41,723 nt of DNA from an uncultured Muribaculaceae bacterium. Lineage in GTDB: Bacteria; Bacteroidota; Bacteroidia; Bacteroidales; Muribaculaceae. The notes beneath the pieces were generated by a model. The model was not told where the DNA came from and did no database searches. It worked only from the letters and a program-made list of their open reading frames with translations. A program made the position numbers and the translations under genes. Location: NCBI GenBank assembly GCA_910589425.1, contig CAJUSZ010000021.1:1-41723 (forward strand), given 5' to 3'. How positions within the stretch are numbered: the stretch's first letter is position 1; the number at the start of each line of letters is the position of its first letter. Shown one piece after another: positions 26,336-34,548 of this stretch.

Positions 26336-26406
26336 TAAAGTTATAAAAAGTGCCCGGATTGTAAGGATTTTTACCATATATAATTACAATACTATAGCTA
26401 ACTTTG
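26336..26406. promoter_or_regulatory. Divergent araC/MATE promoter region with inverted repeat
   Basis: Minus-strand TAACTTTA (26336-26343, one mismatch) would serve the AraC gene; plus-strand TAACTTTG (26399-26406) the MATE gene with a leader of about 60 nt. ATTGTAA (26358-26364) and TTACAAT (26384-26390) form a perfect 7-bp inverted repeat 19 bp apart, upstream of the MATE -7 box in a plausible operator position. Confidence 0.5.
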
Positions 26407-26471
26407 CAGCCGGATTTTAGAATAGGAGATTGTTGTTAAACATACTTCAAATGTAAAATATTGACTATCAC

Positions 26472-27836
26472 ATGGAAAGAGATAAACTTGATTTTGGAAA
26501 CGGTAAGATAGGACAATTGTTCCGTGCGATGTTTTTCCCTACCTTGGTAGGAATGGCATTCAATTCGGCGCTTAACATCTGCGACGGGATGTTCGTAGGC
26601 CATGGAGTAGGCAGCAACGCCCTTGCCGCCATCAATATCGTGGCTCCTCTTTTTCTAATCTGCACCGGCATAGGATTGATGTTCGGAATCGGCGCATCGG
26701 TAATCGGCGGCATACGTCTTGCCGAGGGGAATGTGAAGGCCGCCAGGATCATAATGACGCAGGCATACATAGCCGGGGCGGTGATATTCGGCATGGTCAT
26801 TCTCGGATCCCTGCTGTTTACCCGTCCGGTGCTGTATATGCTCGGATGCAGCCCGGCTCTGGAGGGGCTTGCCACGGACTATCTTCTTTGGCTGCTCCCC
26901 GGACTTGTGTTCTTTTATCTCCAGTGTGCAGGGATGATGCTCATCCGTCTTGACGGATCGCCTCGTTACGCCATGAGCGTTCAGATTGTAGCCGCTGTTC
27001 TGAACATATTTCTTGATTGGTATATGGTTTTCCCGCTTGGCATGGGGATCAAGGGTGCTTCGATGGCCACATCCATATCCTGTATTGTAGCGGGTATAAT
27101 GGTAGTGGCGTATTTCATATTTTTCTCCAATAAACTGAAATTCTACAGGCTTCGCCTTACGGTCAAATCCCTCAGACTGTCGGTGCGCAATGTCGGATAT
27201 ATGGCAAAGATCGGATTCGCCACATTCATTGCCGAACTTGCGATAGGAGTAATGATGGTTACGGGCAACTACATGTTTCTCTCTTATCTTGGTGAGGCAG
27301 GAGTGGCGGCATTCAGTGTAGGGTGCTATCTGTTCCCTCTCATATTCTCGGTCAGCAATGCCGTCGCACAGTCCTCGCAGCCCATAATAAGCTACAATTA
27401 CGGAGCCATGCGCCCCGATCGTGTGAGGGAAGCACTGAGGATAGCTCTTTGGGCAGCTGTTGTCAGCGGAGCCGCTATTTCAGCCGGTATGTGGATAGGT
27501 TCGGGAGTGCTGGCTGGTATATTCATCGAGTCCACGGATGCCGCTTACGTCATTGCAACAGAGGGTCTGCCGCTGCTCGGCCTCTGCGCGTTGCCGTTTG
27601 CACTCAACATAACGTTTATCGGATATTACCAGAGTTGCGAGAAGTCCGCACGCTCGATAATATATATGCTGCTCAGGGGTATAGTGTTCATGCTTCCGGG
27701 GTTCATCTTGCTTCCGCGCATAATCGGAGTCCCCGGTCTGTGGCTGTCTTTGCCGGTGTCTGAACTGGCTACGCTGATTGTCATAGCTTTGGCTTACTTG
27801 AAAAATACAGCAGCATCGACCCTGCGGCGGAAGTAA
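26472..27836 (+). CDS. MATE-family efflux transporter
   Basis: 454 aa with twelve predicted TM helices and MATE features: LFRAMFFPTLVGMAFNSALNICDGMFVGHGVGSNALAAINIVAP at the start of the first half and a second-half counterpart beginning GYMAKIGFATFIAELAIGVMMVTGNYMFLSYLGEAGVAAFSVG. The duplicated bundle is clear. It should export cationic or flavin-like compounds using a Na+ or H+ gradient. Regulated presumably by the divergent AraC gene. Its 3' end overlaps a possible small convergent gene by 56 nt. Confidence 0.92.
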   Translation: MERDKLDFGNGKIGQLFRAMFFPTLVGMAFNSALNICDGMFVGHGVGSNALAAINIVAPLFLICTGIGLMFGIGASVIGGIRLAEGNVKAARIIMTQAYIAGAVIFGMVILGSLLFTRPVLYMLGCSPALEGLATDYLLWLLPGLVFFYLQCAGMMLIRLDGSPRYAMSVQIVAAVLNIFLDWYMVFPLGMGIKGASMATSISCIVAGIMVVAYFIFFSNKLKFYRLRLTVKSLRLSVRNVGYMAKIGFATFIAELAIGVMMVTGNYMFLSYLGEAGVAAFSVGCYLFPLIFSVSNAVAQSSQPIISYNYGAMRPDRVREALRIALWAAVVSGAAISAGMWIGSGVLAGIFIESTDAAYVIATEGLPLLGLCALPFALNITFIGYYQSCEKSARSIIYMLLRGIVFMLPGFILLPRIIGVPGLWLSLPVSELATLIVIALAYLKNTAASTLRRK

Positions 27837-27975
27837 TGACGACATGGTGCCACTGGGGATTGTTGGCGATTAATGACTGATAGATCCAATAGACGCTGCA
27901 TGACAAGGATATGATAGCGGCTGCGGCCATTATATGACGTCCGGTTACCGTTATTCGGCCTATGTGAATTCTCAT
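27781..27975 (-). CDS. Possible small membrane protein (64 aa)
   Basis: A 64-residue frame with two hydrophobic segments (about HIMAAAAIISLSCSVYWIY and VVITSAAGSMLLYF), a basic N-terminus and a basic tail (SSKPKL), as in small inner-membrane proteins. It follows the 27-aa frame by 2 bp and, like it, runs behind the HAD gene. Its 3' end overlaps the MATE gene by 56 nt in convergent orientation, which weakens the case. Confidence 0.4.
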   Translation of the reverse strand: MRIHIGRITVTGRHIMAAAAIISLSCSVYWIYQSLIANNPQWHHVVITSAAGSMLLYFSSKPKL

Positions 27976-27977
27976 TA

Positions 27978-28061
27978 TTATGATTTTTTAAGGTTCGCAA
28001 TGTGCTTACGGGTGGTTTTCAATGCGCTCAGAATATCGATGATTTCTGTCTCGTCAATCAT
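27978..28061 (-). CDS. Possible 27-aa polypeptide downstream of HAD gene
   Basis: An ATG at 28061 opens a 27-residue frame (MIDETEIIDILSALKTT... ending NLKKS) that is strongly charged and helical-looking. It lies 6 nt after the stop of the HAD phosphatase in the same frame and 2 nt before the 64-aa membrane frame. Such tight spacing suggests a translated operon tail, but its length alone cannot rule out chance. Confidence 0.3.
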   Translation of the reverse strand: MIDETEIIDILSALKTTRKHIANLKKS

Positions 28062-28067
28062 CGCAGC

Positions 28068-28730
28068 TCAGGGTATCTCCGCCATTAGTTGCGGGAAAGA
28101 GTCTATGATGCGCCATGCCCGGGCTTTTGTCAGATCCTTGCGGCTGGAGTTGCCGTAGGTTACACCCACGGTGCGGCATCCGGCTCCGTTTCCCATTGCT
28201 ATGTCGACAGGCATATCACCGACGACAAGCGTGTGGGCCGGACTTTTACCGAGATGCTTCAGAATGGTCAGCACCGGTTCCGGATCAGGCTTGGCATGGA
28301 CAACATCGTCTGCTCCGAGTATGAGTGAAAAGAATCCGGTGATATCGTTGTCGTCGCAAAACTCGATCAACGATTCGTGGGAACGCGATGATGCAACCGC
28401 CATCTGTATACCCTTTCCGGATAGTTTCGCAAGAACATCCTTTACTCCGGGATAAAGTTCAGGAACAAGGTCTTTTTTGTTGGAGTTGAATATGCGCCGG
28501 TATGTGCGCACGCAGTCATCCAGTTTCTCGTCAGTGAAATCAGGATAAAGTTGCCGGAATCCCTCTTTCAGCGGCAGACCGATGGTGGCCTGACATTCAG
28601 AGTCGGTGCGGTCTGCGGCGCCGGTTTCCGCTATCGCCATCTGATATGTGCGCAGGATCGTGTCGGTTGTGTCGGCCAGCGTGCCGTCAAAATCAAATAT
28701 TATCAGTCTGGTATTTAAAACATCAATCAT
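28068..28730 (-). CDS. HAD-superfamily hydrolase, phosphoglycolate phosphatase-like
   Basis: 220-aa HAD phosphatase with a helical cap. Motif I is DFDGT (residues 13-17), with the second Asp as acid/base; VASSRS is motif II, KPDPEP motif III and VGDMPVDI motif IV. The pattern is of the Gph/PGMB-like class acting on small phosphate esters in the cytoplasm. Expressed from its own strong promoter (28763-28793), separated from the upstream AraC gene by a hairpin. Possibly cotranscribed with two small downstream frames. Confidence 0.9.
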   Translation of the reverse strand: MIDVLNTRLIIFDFDGTLADTTDTILRTYQMAIAETGAADRTDSECQATIGLPLKEGFRQLYPDFTDEKLDDCVRTYRRIFNSNKKDLVPELYPGVKDVLAKLSGKGIQMAVASSRSHESLIEFCDDNDITGFFSLILGADDVVHAKPDPEPVLTILKHLGKSPAHTLVVGDMPVDIAMGNGAGCRTVGVTYGNSSRKDLTKARAWRIIDSFPQLMAEIP

Positions 28731-28762
28731 AATGTAAAATCTCGATGAGATACTAATTGATG

Positions 28763-28793
28763 CAAAATTATGATTTTTTCAGGATATTACAAA
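28763..28793 (-). promoter_or_regulatory. Consensus promoter of the HAD gene
   Basis: Minus-strand TTTG (28790-28793), 19 bp, then TAATTTTG (28763-28770): both boxes match the Bacteroidetes consensus with ideal spacing. Leader about 28 nt to the ATG at 28730. Confidence 0.75.
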
Positions 28794-28834
28794 AGTGGAC
28801 GTCGGCAATGCTATGTGAATGGCCGGAATTGCGG

Positions 28835-28853
28835 CGTGTGCAGCAGGCACACG
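28835..28853 (-). terminator. Hairpin immediately after the AraC gene stop
   Basis: CGTGTGC (28835-28841), loop AGCAG, GCACACG (28847-28853): a perfect 7-bp stem abutting the minus-strand araC stop. It would separate the araC transcript from the HAD transcription unit. No U tract follows, so efficiency is uncertain. Confidence 0.5.
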
Positions 28854-29762
28854 TCAGTTGGCAGATATTTTTGAGCGGTATTGCGTAGGGCTTTCTCCCG
28901 TCATGCGCTTGAACATCCTCGTGAAGTGGGCGGGATATTCAAATCCAAGATCATAGGCGATTTGGCTGATGTCCGACGATCCTGTCGCAAGGCGATGTTT
29001 GGCTTCCGATATCAGATAAAGTGATATGATGTCTTTGGGAGATGTCCCGGTCTCCTTACGTATCAGATCAGAGAAGTATCCTGCCGACAGACAGGCTTTC
29101 CCTGCAAAATATGCGACGCTCGGCAAGCCGTGCTTTTCCTGTTCTCCATTGAAATACTCCTTGAGCTGGCGTTGGAAAGTGTTTGCAATTTCTGAATTCA
29201 CCTTGTGGCGGGTGATAAACTGGCGGTCATAGAAACGGTGCAGATACTCGATAAGAACCTGTATGGTTGCCGAAAGAAGAGCGGCGGAATGCATGTCAAC
29301 CGGATGCTCTATCTCATGTTTGATCTGTTGGAGGCAAAACATAAACTGTTTTCGTTCCTCCTCCGACAAATGAAGGGATTCCATTTCCGTATAGTCGAAG
29401 AAAGAGAACGATTTGATCTTGTCGGCAAGAGGTGTGCCGTAGATCAGATCCGGGTGAAACATCAGGCCGATCACATCTGGCGCAATCTCGGTCTTATCCA
29501 TATCGACATCAATGATCTGTCCGGGAGAAAAACTCACCACTGTCCCTTCCTGATAATCGTATTTGCGCCTTCCGTATCTGATGGAACAATTGATGCCGTT
29601 TTTGAGAAACAGCGCGTAGACCCCGTAATTCATGGTTACATGATTCACCGGATTAGTCGCATTCTTGAGGTCTATTACTGTTACCAGCGGGTGGTGGGTA
29701 GGCAGACCATACAGTTTATTGTATGCGTCGATCGAGTCAAGATTGACATTTATCTTTTTCAT
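28854..29762 (-). CDS. AraC-family regulator (island, left flank)
   Basis: 302 aa, with a cupin-like N-terminal half (CSIRYGRRKYDYQEGTVVSF, then MFHPDLIYGTPLADKIKSF) and AraC HTH C-terminus (YFAGKACLSAGYFSDLIRKETG and ISQIAYDLGFEYPAHFTRMFKRMTGESPTQYR). It is a close paralog of the regulator at the right edge of the island (40437-41336), sharing almost whole blocks such as KYDYQEGT and GTPLA. It is divergent from the Cys-nucleophile hydrolase gene, whose promoter carries 21-bp-spaced repeats; that operon is the probable target. Confidence 0.92.
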   Translation of the reverse strand: MKKINVNLDSIDAYNKLYGLPTHHPLVTVIDLKNATNPVNHVTMNYGVYALFLKNGINCSIRYGRRKYDYQEGTVVSFSPGQIIDVDMDKTEIAPDVIGLMFHPDLIYGTPLADKIKSFSFFDYTEMESLHLSEEERKQFMFCLQQIKHEIEHPVDMHSAALLSATIQVLIEYLHRFYDRQFITRHKVNSEIANTFQRQLKEYFNGEQEKHGLPSVAYFAGKACLSAGYFSDLIRKETGTSPKDIISLYLISEAKHRLATGSSDISQIAYDLGFEYPAHFTRMFKRMTGESPTQYRSKISAN

Positions 29763-29794
29763 ATCGCGAAGTTAAGCCTTAATTTCCAAACATC

Positions 29795-29869
29795 GGCAAT
29801 GTTGCCACGTTTAGGTAAGAATTTCCAATGTATGGGTAAGGCGCGTCTCTATTTTTTGTTGTTATTTTG
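29795..29869 (+). promoter_or_regulatory. Putative AraC-activated promoter of the hydrolase operon
   Basis: GGTAAG occurs at 29814-29819 and again at 29835-29840, 21 bp apart; the surrounding decamers match at 8 of 10 positions. The proximal copy ends 21 bp before TTATTTTG (29862-29869), a -7 box with one mismatch, and there is no -33 TTTG. A palindrome GGCAATGTTGCC lies at 29795-29806, and AATTTCCAA occurs at 29781 and 29820. The ATG follows at 29874, leaving almost no leader. Confidence 0.55.
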
Positions 29870-29873
29870 CCGC

Positions 29874-30965
29874 ATGAAAAAGCTATTGTACGCTCTATTG
29901 GTTCCTGTAGCTGTGGTTTTGGAGCCGGCCACATTGAAATCTCAAAATACAGACATAGATATGAATCTGAACACTAATACATTGATTGCTCCGGTGGAAA
30001 CACTGAAGCTGACGCAGGATTGGGACAAGGTGTTCCCGAAAAGCGATAAGGTTGACCACTCGAAAGTGGTCTTCGTGAACCGCTACGGCATAACTCTTGC
30101 CGCCGACGTTTATAAGCCGAAGGATGCAAACGGAAAACTCCCGGCCATTGCGGTCAGCGGCCCATTCGGGGCGGTAAAGGAACAATCGTCAGGATTGTAT
30201 GCCCGGCAACTCGCCGAGCGCGGATTCCTGACAATAGCGTTCGATCCATCGTTTACCGGCGAGAGTGGCGGTATGCCCCGCAGGGTGGCTTCGCCCGACA
30301 TAAATGTGGAGGACTTCTCCGCGGCTGTGGATTATCTCATGAACCGCGGGGATGTCGATTCCGGGAAAGTGGGAATCCTCGGTATATGTGGCTGGGGTGG
30401 CATCGCGGTTCAGGCGGCTATCAATGATCCGCGCATCAAGGCTACCGTAGCCTCGACGATGTATGATATGACCCGTGTCAACGCCAACGGATACTTTGAT
30501 TCTGAAAACAGTGCCGCGGAGCGCAATGCCAAACGCAAAGCGATGGCGGAACAACGCACCATTGACTTCCGTAACGGAGAGTACAAGCGTGCAGGTGGCG
30601 TGGTGGATCCGTTGCCTGACGATGCTCCGCAGTTTGTAAAGGATTATCACGCTTACTACAAGACTCCGCGGGGCTATCATGTGCGTTCCGGTAATTCCAC
30701 CGATGGATGGAATACGACCTCCAATCTGCCGTTCATCAATTTCAAGTTCTTCGAGTATGCCGACGAACTGGAAAGCGCAGTGCTGATAGTGCATGGCGAC
30801 AAAGCGCATTCATATTACTTCGGTAAGGACACTTTCGCCAGACTCAAGGGAGATAACAAGCAGATGCTCACCGTAAAGGGCGCGACGCATTGCGATCTCT
30901 ACGATCAGCTCGACATAATACCGATGGATGAGATCGCGGCTTTCTATAATAAGTATCTAAAATGA
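29874..30965 (+). CDS. Exported alpha/beta hydrolase with Cys nucleophile (dienelactone hydrolase-like)
   Basis: 363 aa with an N-terminal hydrophobic signal (residues 1-24). The nucleophile elbow GICGWGG (170-176) has Cys172 instead of Ser, as in dienelactone hydrolases. A late Asp in IVHGDKAH and His in VKGATHCDLYD complete a plausible triad. Family members are esterases/lactonases; substrate unknown. I start at 29874, since an open frame extending far upstream lies on the opposite strand of araC. The stop overlaps the acetyltransferase start by 4 bp. Confidence 0.88.
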   Translation: MKKLLYALLVPVAVVLEPATLKSQNTDIDMNLNTNTLIAPVETLKLTQDWDKVFPKSDKVDHSKVVFVNRYGITLAADVYKPKDANGKLPAIAVSGPFGAVKEQSSGLYARQLAERGFLTIAFDPSFTGESGGMPRRVASPDINVEDFSAAVDYLMNRGDVDSGKVGILGICGWGGIAVQAAINDPRIKATVASTMYDMTRVNANGYFDSENSAAERNAKRKAMAEQRTIDFRNGEYKRAGGVVDPLPDDAPQFVKDYHAYYKTPRGYHVRSGNSTDGWNTTSNLPFINFKFFEYADELESAVLIVHGDKAHSYYFGKDTFARLKGDNKQMLTVKGATHCDLYDQLDIIPMDEIAAFYNKYLK

Positions 30966-31525
30966 CGACGGAAGAATTTAGAGCTATAATGAATTCCGGC
31001 GAAAGAATTCCCGCCGGTTCAGAGGTTCATCAGACAATGCACCGTCTCAGCCAGGAGGCGATACGCATCACACTTGAATTAAACACTGTCTATCATACCC
31101 GCGAAGAGATTGTGGCGTTGATGTCGGAGCTTACCGGCACGGAGGTTGACGATAGTTTCGGCATGTTTCCGCCGTTCTACACCGACTGCGGCAAGAATAT
31201 CCGCATAGGCAAGCGTGTGTTCATCAATTCCGGATGCAAATTTCAGGATCAGGGTGGGATAACCATCGGCGACGATGTGCTTGTCGGCCACAATTGCGTT
31301 ATCGCTACGCTCAACCATGTCATGGATCCCGAACGGCGCGCTGACATGATCCCGGCTCCTGTGAGAATAGGAGACAAAGCATGGATAGGAGCCAACGTTA
31401 CAATACTTCAGGGCGTAACCATTGGCGAAGGTGCGGTCATAGCAGCCGGTGCTGTGGTGAACAGGGATGTGGCGCCGCGCACCGTCGTAGGGGGAATCCC
31501 GGCAAAAACAATAAAAACAATCTAA
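30962..31525 (+). CDS. Sugar O-acetyltransferase (maltose acetyltransferase-like)
   Basis: 187-aa left-handed beta-helix acetyltransferase, cytoplasmic and trimeric in relatives. A MAC-type N-terminal segment, then FGMFPPFYTDCGKNIRIGKRVFINSGC and hexapeptide repeats (ITIGDDVLVGHNCVI, VRIGDKAWIGANVTILQGVTIGEGAVIAAGAVV). His in GHNCVIATLNH is the likely catalytic residue. ATGA overlap with the hydrolase (4 bp) implies translational coupling, so acetylation and ester hydrolysis may act on the same molecule. Acceptor not known. Confidence 0.92.
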   Translation: MTTEEFRAIMNSGERIPAGSEVHQTMHRLSQEAIRITLELNTVYHTREEIVALMSELTGTEVDDSFGMFPPFYTDCGKNIRIGKRVFINSGCKFQDQGGITIGDDVLVGHNCVIATLNHVMDPERRADMIPAPVRIGDKAWIGANVTILQGVTIGEGAVIAAGAVVNRDVAPRTVVGGIPAKTIKTI

Positions 31526-31554
31526 ACAGAGTTTTCTGAAAAAATGAATCGTAT

Positions 31555-32091
31555 ATGAAAAAAGTGCTTGTAATATCCACAAGTCCCCGCGTCAGGAGTA
31601 ACTCGCACGCGCTCGCCGAGGAATTTGCGCGCGGTGCGAAGGATTCCGGCAATGAAGTGGAACTGATCACTCTCCGTGATAAGAATCTGAAATTCTGTCA
31701 GGGATGTCTGGCGTGTGTCGACACCCACCGCTGTGTGATCCGCGATGATGCCCCGGGGATAACTGAAAAAATGCATGATGCCGACGTGATCGTCTGGGCG
31801 ACTCCCATCTACTATTATGAGATGAGCGGACAGATGAAAACGATGATCGACCGTGGAAATCCTCTGTTTGGCAGCGATTATCGCTTCAAGGAGATCTACA
31901 TGCTCTCCGCTGCTGCGGAAGATGGATCGGAAGTCCCGGAAAGGGCCGTATCTGGACTTCAGGGCTGGATTGACTGCTTTGAGCGTGCGAGCCTTGCCGG
32001 AACTGTTTTTGCCGGAGGGGTTACAGCTCCGGGGGAAATCGAAGGCACCGACGCTCTTTCGGAGGCTTACAATATGGGCGGGAATGTGTGA
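31555..32091 (+). CDS. Iron-sulfur-flavoprotein-like NADPH-dependent FMN reductase
   Basis: 178-aa flavodoxin-like fold of the NADPH-dependent FMN reductase group. FMN loop ISTSPRVRSNSHAL; then Cys48, Cys51, Cys54 and Cys60 (C-x2-C-x2-C-x5-C), the compact cysteine motif of archaeal iron-sulfur flavoproteins. WATPIYYYEMSGQMKTMIDR is the family's flavin-side block. It is probably cytoplasmic and might supply electrons. Third gene of the plus operon, 29 bp after the acetyltransferase. Fe-S binding is an inference from cysteine spacing. Confidence 0.87.
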   Translation: MKKVLVISTSPRVRSNSHALAEEFARGAKDSGNEVELITLRDKNLKFCQGCLACVDTHRCVIRDDAPGITEKMHDADVIVWATPIYYYEMSGQMKTMIDRGNPLFGSDYRFKEIYMLSAAAEDGSEVPERAVSGLQGWIDCFERASLAGTVFAGGVTAPGEIEGTDALSEAYNMGGNV

Positions 32092-32194
32092 TAAACAGGA
32101 TATTGTCCAGCGTACAGTAATAATGTCGTCGACACAGACGCCGCTTCCAGACTTGGCCGTCATAGCTTGAGTCAGGATTTTCTGAATATGAATT

Positions 32195-32231
32195 AGTCAG
32201 GCACCGAGTATCACTACTTGATTGCCTGACT
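32195..32231. repeat. Inverted repeat between convergent operons
   Basis: AGTCAGGCA (32195-32203) and TGCCTGACT (32223-32231) form a perfect 9-bp stem with a 19-nt loop, midway in the 196-bp gap between convergent genes. It could act as a bidirectional terminator but has no U tract on either strand. I see no gene in 32092-32287. Confidence 0.4.
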
Positions 32232-32287
32232 CTCTTCATCGGGTTAGTTTGGTTGATTAGGTTATTTCTGTTTTACAGTGTGGTTGG

Positions 32288-32851
32288 TCATTTTTCGATC
32301 CATTCTTCTATTTGTGTTGTGGTAGCGGGGAAACGTAATCCTTTGTGCCAGTTAAGATCGGGATAGCCTTTCTGTAATGTCGCATCAGCCTCCGACATGG
32401 GACTTTCGTATGATGTGCAGAAAGGATAGAGTTGTCTGCCGTTCAAATCAGTGGTGTCGAGAAATGTGCGTATTACTGCCGGTTCCTCGTGCCACCATAT
32501 AGGAAATCCTATAAAAACAGTGTCGTATTGGCTGAAATCCACATCCAGCGGTTTGATGGCTGGGCGGAGAGTTTGGTCGAGATGTTCCTGTGTGCAGCGG
32601 GACTGTTCGTTTGTCCAGTCAAGATCGTCTGAAGAATATGGCTCGGCCGGTATGATCCTGACTATGTCCGAGCCAGTCTGCTGTGCTAACTGTCGGGCTG
32701 CAAGGCCTGTGTTGTTTGAATGAGTGAAGTAGACTACGATTGATTTCATGTTTGTGTCAGTATTGATGGCCGGTTCGGTTGCTGACATACAGACGCTGGC
32801 CAGCAGAGCGGCTATAGCCATCATGGGTTTGAGCAGAAAACTTATTTTCAT
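32288..32851 (-). CDS. Exported flavodoxin
   Basis: 187-aa flavodoxin with an N-terminal signal peptide (KISFLLKPMMAIAALLASVCMSA). FMN loop VYFTHSNNTGLAA and conserved YDTVFIGFPIWWHEEPAVIRTFL; relative of the lipoprotein flavodoxin at 21456 and of the fusion at 35567. No lipobox, so a soluble periplasmic location is expected. I use ATG 32851, 9 nt after the upstream stop; the Met at 32869 would overlap it by 10 nt. It is the last gene of the five-gene minus operon. Confidence 0.9.
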   Translation of the reverse strand: MKISFLLKPMMAIAALLASVCMSATEPAINTDTNMKSIVVYFTHSNNTGLAARQLAQQTGSDIVRIIPAEPYSSDDLDWTNEQSRCTQEHLDQTLRPAIKPLDVDFSQYDTVFIGFPIWWHEEPAVIRTFLDTTDLNGRQLYPFCTSYESPMSEADATLQKGYPDLNWHKGLRFPATTTQIEEWIEK

Positions 32852-32859
32852 AGATCTAA

Positions 32860-33699
32860 TCATTTCCATTCCATGAACATTTTGACAACTTCAGGGGCGT
32901 GATGGTCGAAGAAAAGACTGGTCTTGGTGTCGAGATCGGCTATGGCTGCCATATCTTCTTGCGAGAGTTCAAAATCGAGAATGTCGAGATTTTGCTGCAT
33001 ACGGTCGACATGAACTGATTTAGGAATGATGATGATATTGCGTTGGATGAGCCAGCGGAGAGCGACCTGAGCCACAGATTTGCCATATTTCCTGCCGATT
33101 TCTTCAAGTATTGGGTTTGTGAAGAAATTGTTGCGTCCCTCGGCCAGGGGAGCCCATGCCATCATGTGTGTGCCGAATTCTTTCATGTAGTTCTGCGCGT
33201 CGATTTGCTGATTGAACACATGGGTCTCAACCTGGTTGACTGCGGGAACTATCTCAACGTTACTGGCGAGGTCGATGAAATGATCAGGATAGAAGTTGCT
33301 CACACCGATTGCCCGGACTTTCCCCTCTTTACAGGCTTTTTCCAAAGCGCGATAGGCTCCGTAACGGTCGCAGAAAGGCTGGTGGAGAAGCATAAGATCG
33401 ATGTAGTCAGTGCCGAGTTTGCGCAGACTTTCGTCAATTGATTCTTTGGCTTTGTCGTAGCCATAGTTTGAGATCCAGATTTTTGACACGAGAAAGAGTT
33501 CATAGCGTGCAATGCCGCTTTTTTTCACGGCAGCACCGACACCTTCTTCATTGTGGTAGGCCTGAGCGGTATCGATCATGCGGTATCCTGCCCGAAGCGC
33601 GTCGGAAACACAACGCTCGCATTCAGAAGGAGACACCTGATAGACTCCGTAGCCAATCAGAGGCATCACAACTCCATTGTTTAGTATTACAGTCTTCAT
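32860..33699 (-). CDS. Aldo/keto reductase
   Basis: 279-aa NADPH-dependent (beta/alpha)8 oxidoreductase of the AKR3/5-like type (2,5-didehydrogluconate reductase group). Tetrad: Asp43, Tyr48, Lys73 (VSKIW), His106 (LLHQP). NADPH region IIPKSVHVDRMQQNLD near the C-terminus. Cytoplasmic; reduces aldehydes or ketones. It follows the RibD-like gene by 80 bp and overlaps no neighbour, and 8 nt separate its stop from the exported flavodoxin start. Confidence 0.93.
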   Translation of the reverse strand: MKTVILNNGVVMPLIGYGVYQVSPSECERCVSDALRAGYRMIDTAQAYHNEEGVGAAVKKSGIARYELFLVSKIWISNYGYDKAKESIDESLRKLGTDYIDLMLLHQPFCDRYGAYRALEKACKEGKVRAIGVSNFYPDHFIDLASNVEIVPAVNQVETHVFNQQIDAQNYMKEFGTHMMAWAPLAEGRNNFFTNPILEEIGRKYGKSVAQVALRWLIQRNIIIIPKSVHVDRMQQNLDILDFELSQEDMAAIADLDTKTSLFFDHHAPEVVKMFMEWK

Positions 33700-33779
33700 A
33701 TTGTTGTTCTTGTTATTGAGTGTGCTGGATGCAGCTGTAAGATTGAAAGCCGTTTAAGCAGCAGATTTCATGACATTGA

Positions 33780-34499
33780 TTACGGTTCTGAGTCAAGTTT
33801 GTGAAACTTGTACCTTAGCCAGACAATGCCGTGCGGCCTCTGCTCCATCGAAATCAGTTCCAACGATTGACCTTCAGCCGGACGTTCGTCCGGTTGTCCG
33901 GAATATTCAAAAACCGAGGGTGCGGAGGCCAGTCCGTCAATTCCAGGATAGATCACAAGGCTTAATTCGCTGATGAGTCCCTGGGCAAGCATTTCACCGT
34001 CGATTATGCCGCCTCCTTGGAGAGATATGCTTTCGACATGAAAGTGCTGGTTTATCAGGTTCAGAATGTCCCGCAGATTATACAGGTCATCTGTAACGAT
34101 ATACGCCACTCCTTTTTCCTCAAGGAAATCGAGATAATCCGATGTGGCGTTTCTCCCTAATACCGTCAGGATATTGTCTCCCCGCAGACGGTCTGATGTG
34201 AAAAAAATGTCCGCGTCGGGGTCTATGGTTACGAAAAGCCTTGATGATGTCCGCTTCCCGGTGAAAACTTTGCCACTGGTGCCAGCCGCTTCCCCTTTAG
34301 GCATGAATTTGTAAGGGAAAACTTCCCGTGTGGTGGCTTTGCCGAACATCCATGCATCTGTGCCGAGACTCAGACCAATTGCGGCATATTCTTTAAAGAG
34401 TTCCGATGGCTTTGTCCCGTCAGACGGAACTGTCCATCGTCCCGGCAGCAGACGGCCGTCAACGGAACTCATGATATGGCATATTACTTTGGGTGTCAT
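33780..34499 (-). CDS. RibD C-terminal/dihydrofolate reductase-like reductase
   Basis: 239-aa DHFR-fold NADPH reductase of the RibD-C (pyrimidine reductase) family: VICHIMSSVDGRLLPGRW at the start, then GTDAWMFGKATTREVFPY and the C-terminal SISLQGGGIIDGEMLAQGLISELSLVIYPGIDG. It lacks the deaminase domain of bifunctional RibD, so it is probably a stand-alone carbonyl/imine reductase and not riboflavin synthesis. It lies between the two aldo/keto reductases in the operon. Confidence 0.87.
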   Translation of the reverse strand: MTPKVICHIMSSVDGRLLPGRWTVPSDGTKPSELFKEYAAIGLSLGTDAWMFGKATTREVFPYKFMPKGEAAGTSGKVFTGKRTSSRLFVTIDPDADIFFTSDRLRGDNILTVLGRNATSDYLDFLEEKGVAYIVTDDLYNLRDILNLINQHFHVESISLQGGGIIDGEMLAQGLISELSLVIYPGIDGLASAPSVFEYSGQPDERPAEGQSLELISMEQRPHGIVWLRYKFHKLDSEP

Positions 34500-34548
34500 G
34501 ATATAAAAAATGCTTAAGCGATGGTATGCTTTTTAGGAATCGGTTATC

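Noticed and set aside
29205..29873. Open frame extending the Cys hydrolase far upstream
   Set aside because: It is antisense to the AraC gene and passes through the promoter; the signal peptide begins at 29874.
32092..32170. Extra frame after the iron-sulfur-flavoprotein-like reductase
   Set aside because: Shifted reading of the gene's end with no domain; the reductase is full length at 178 aa.
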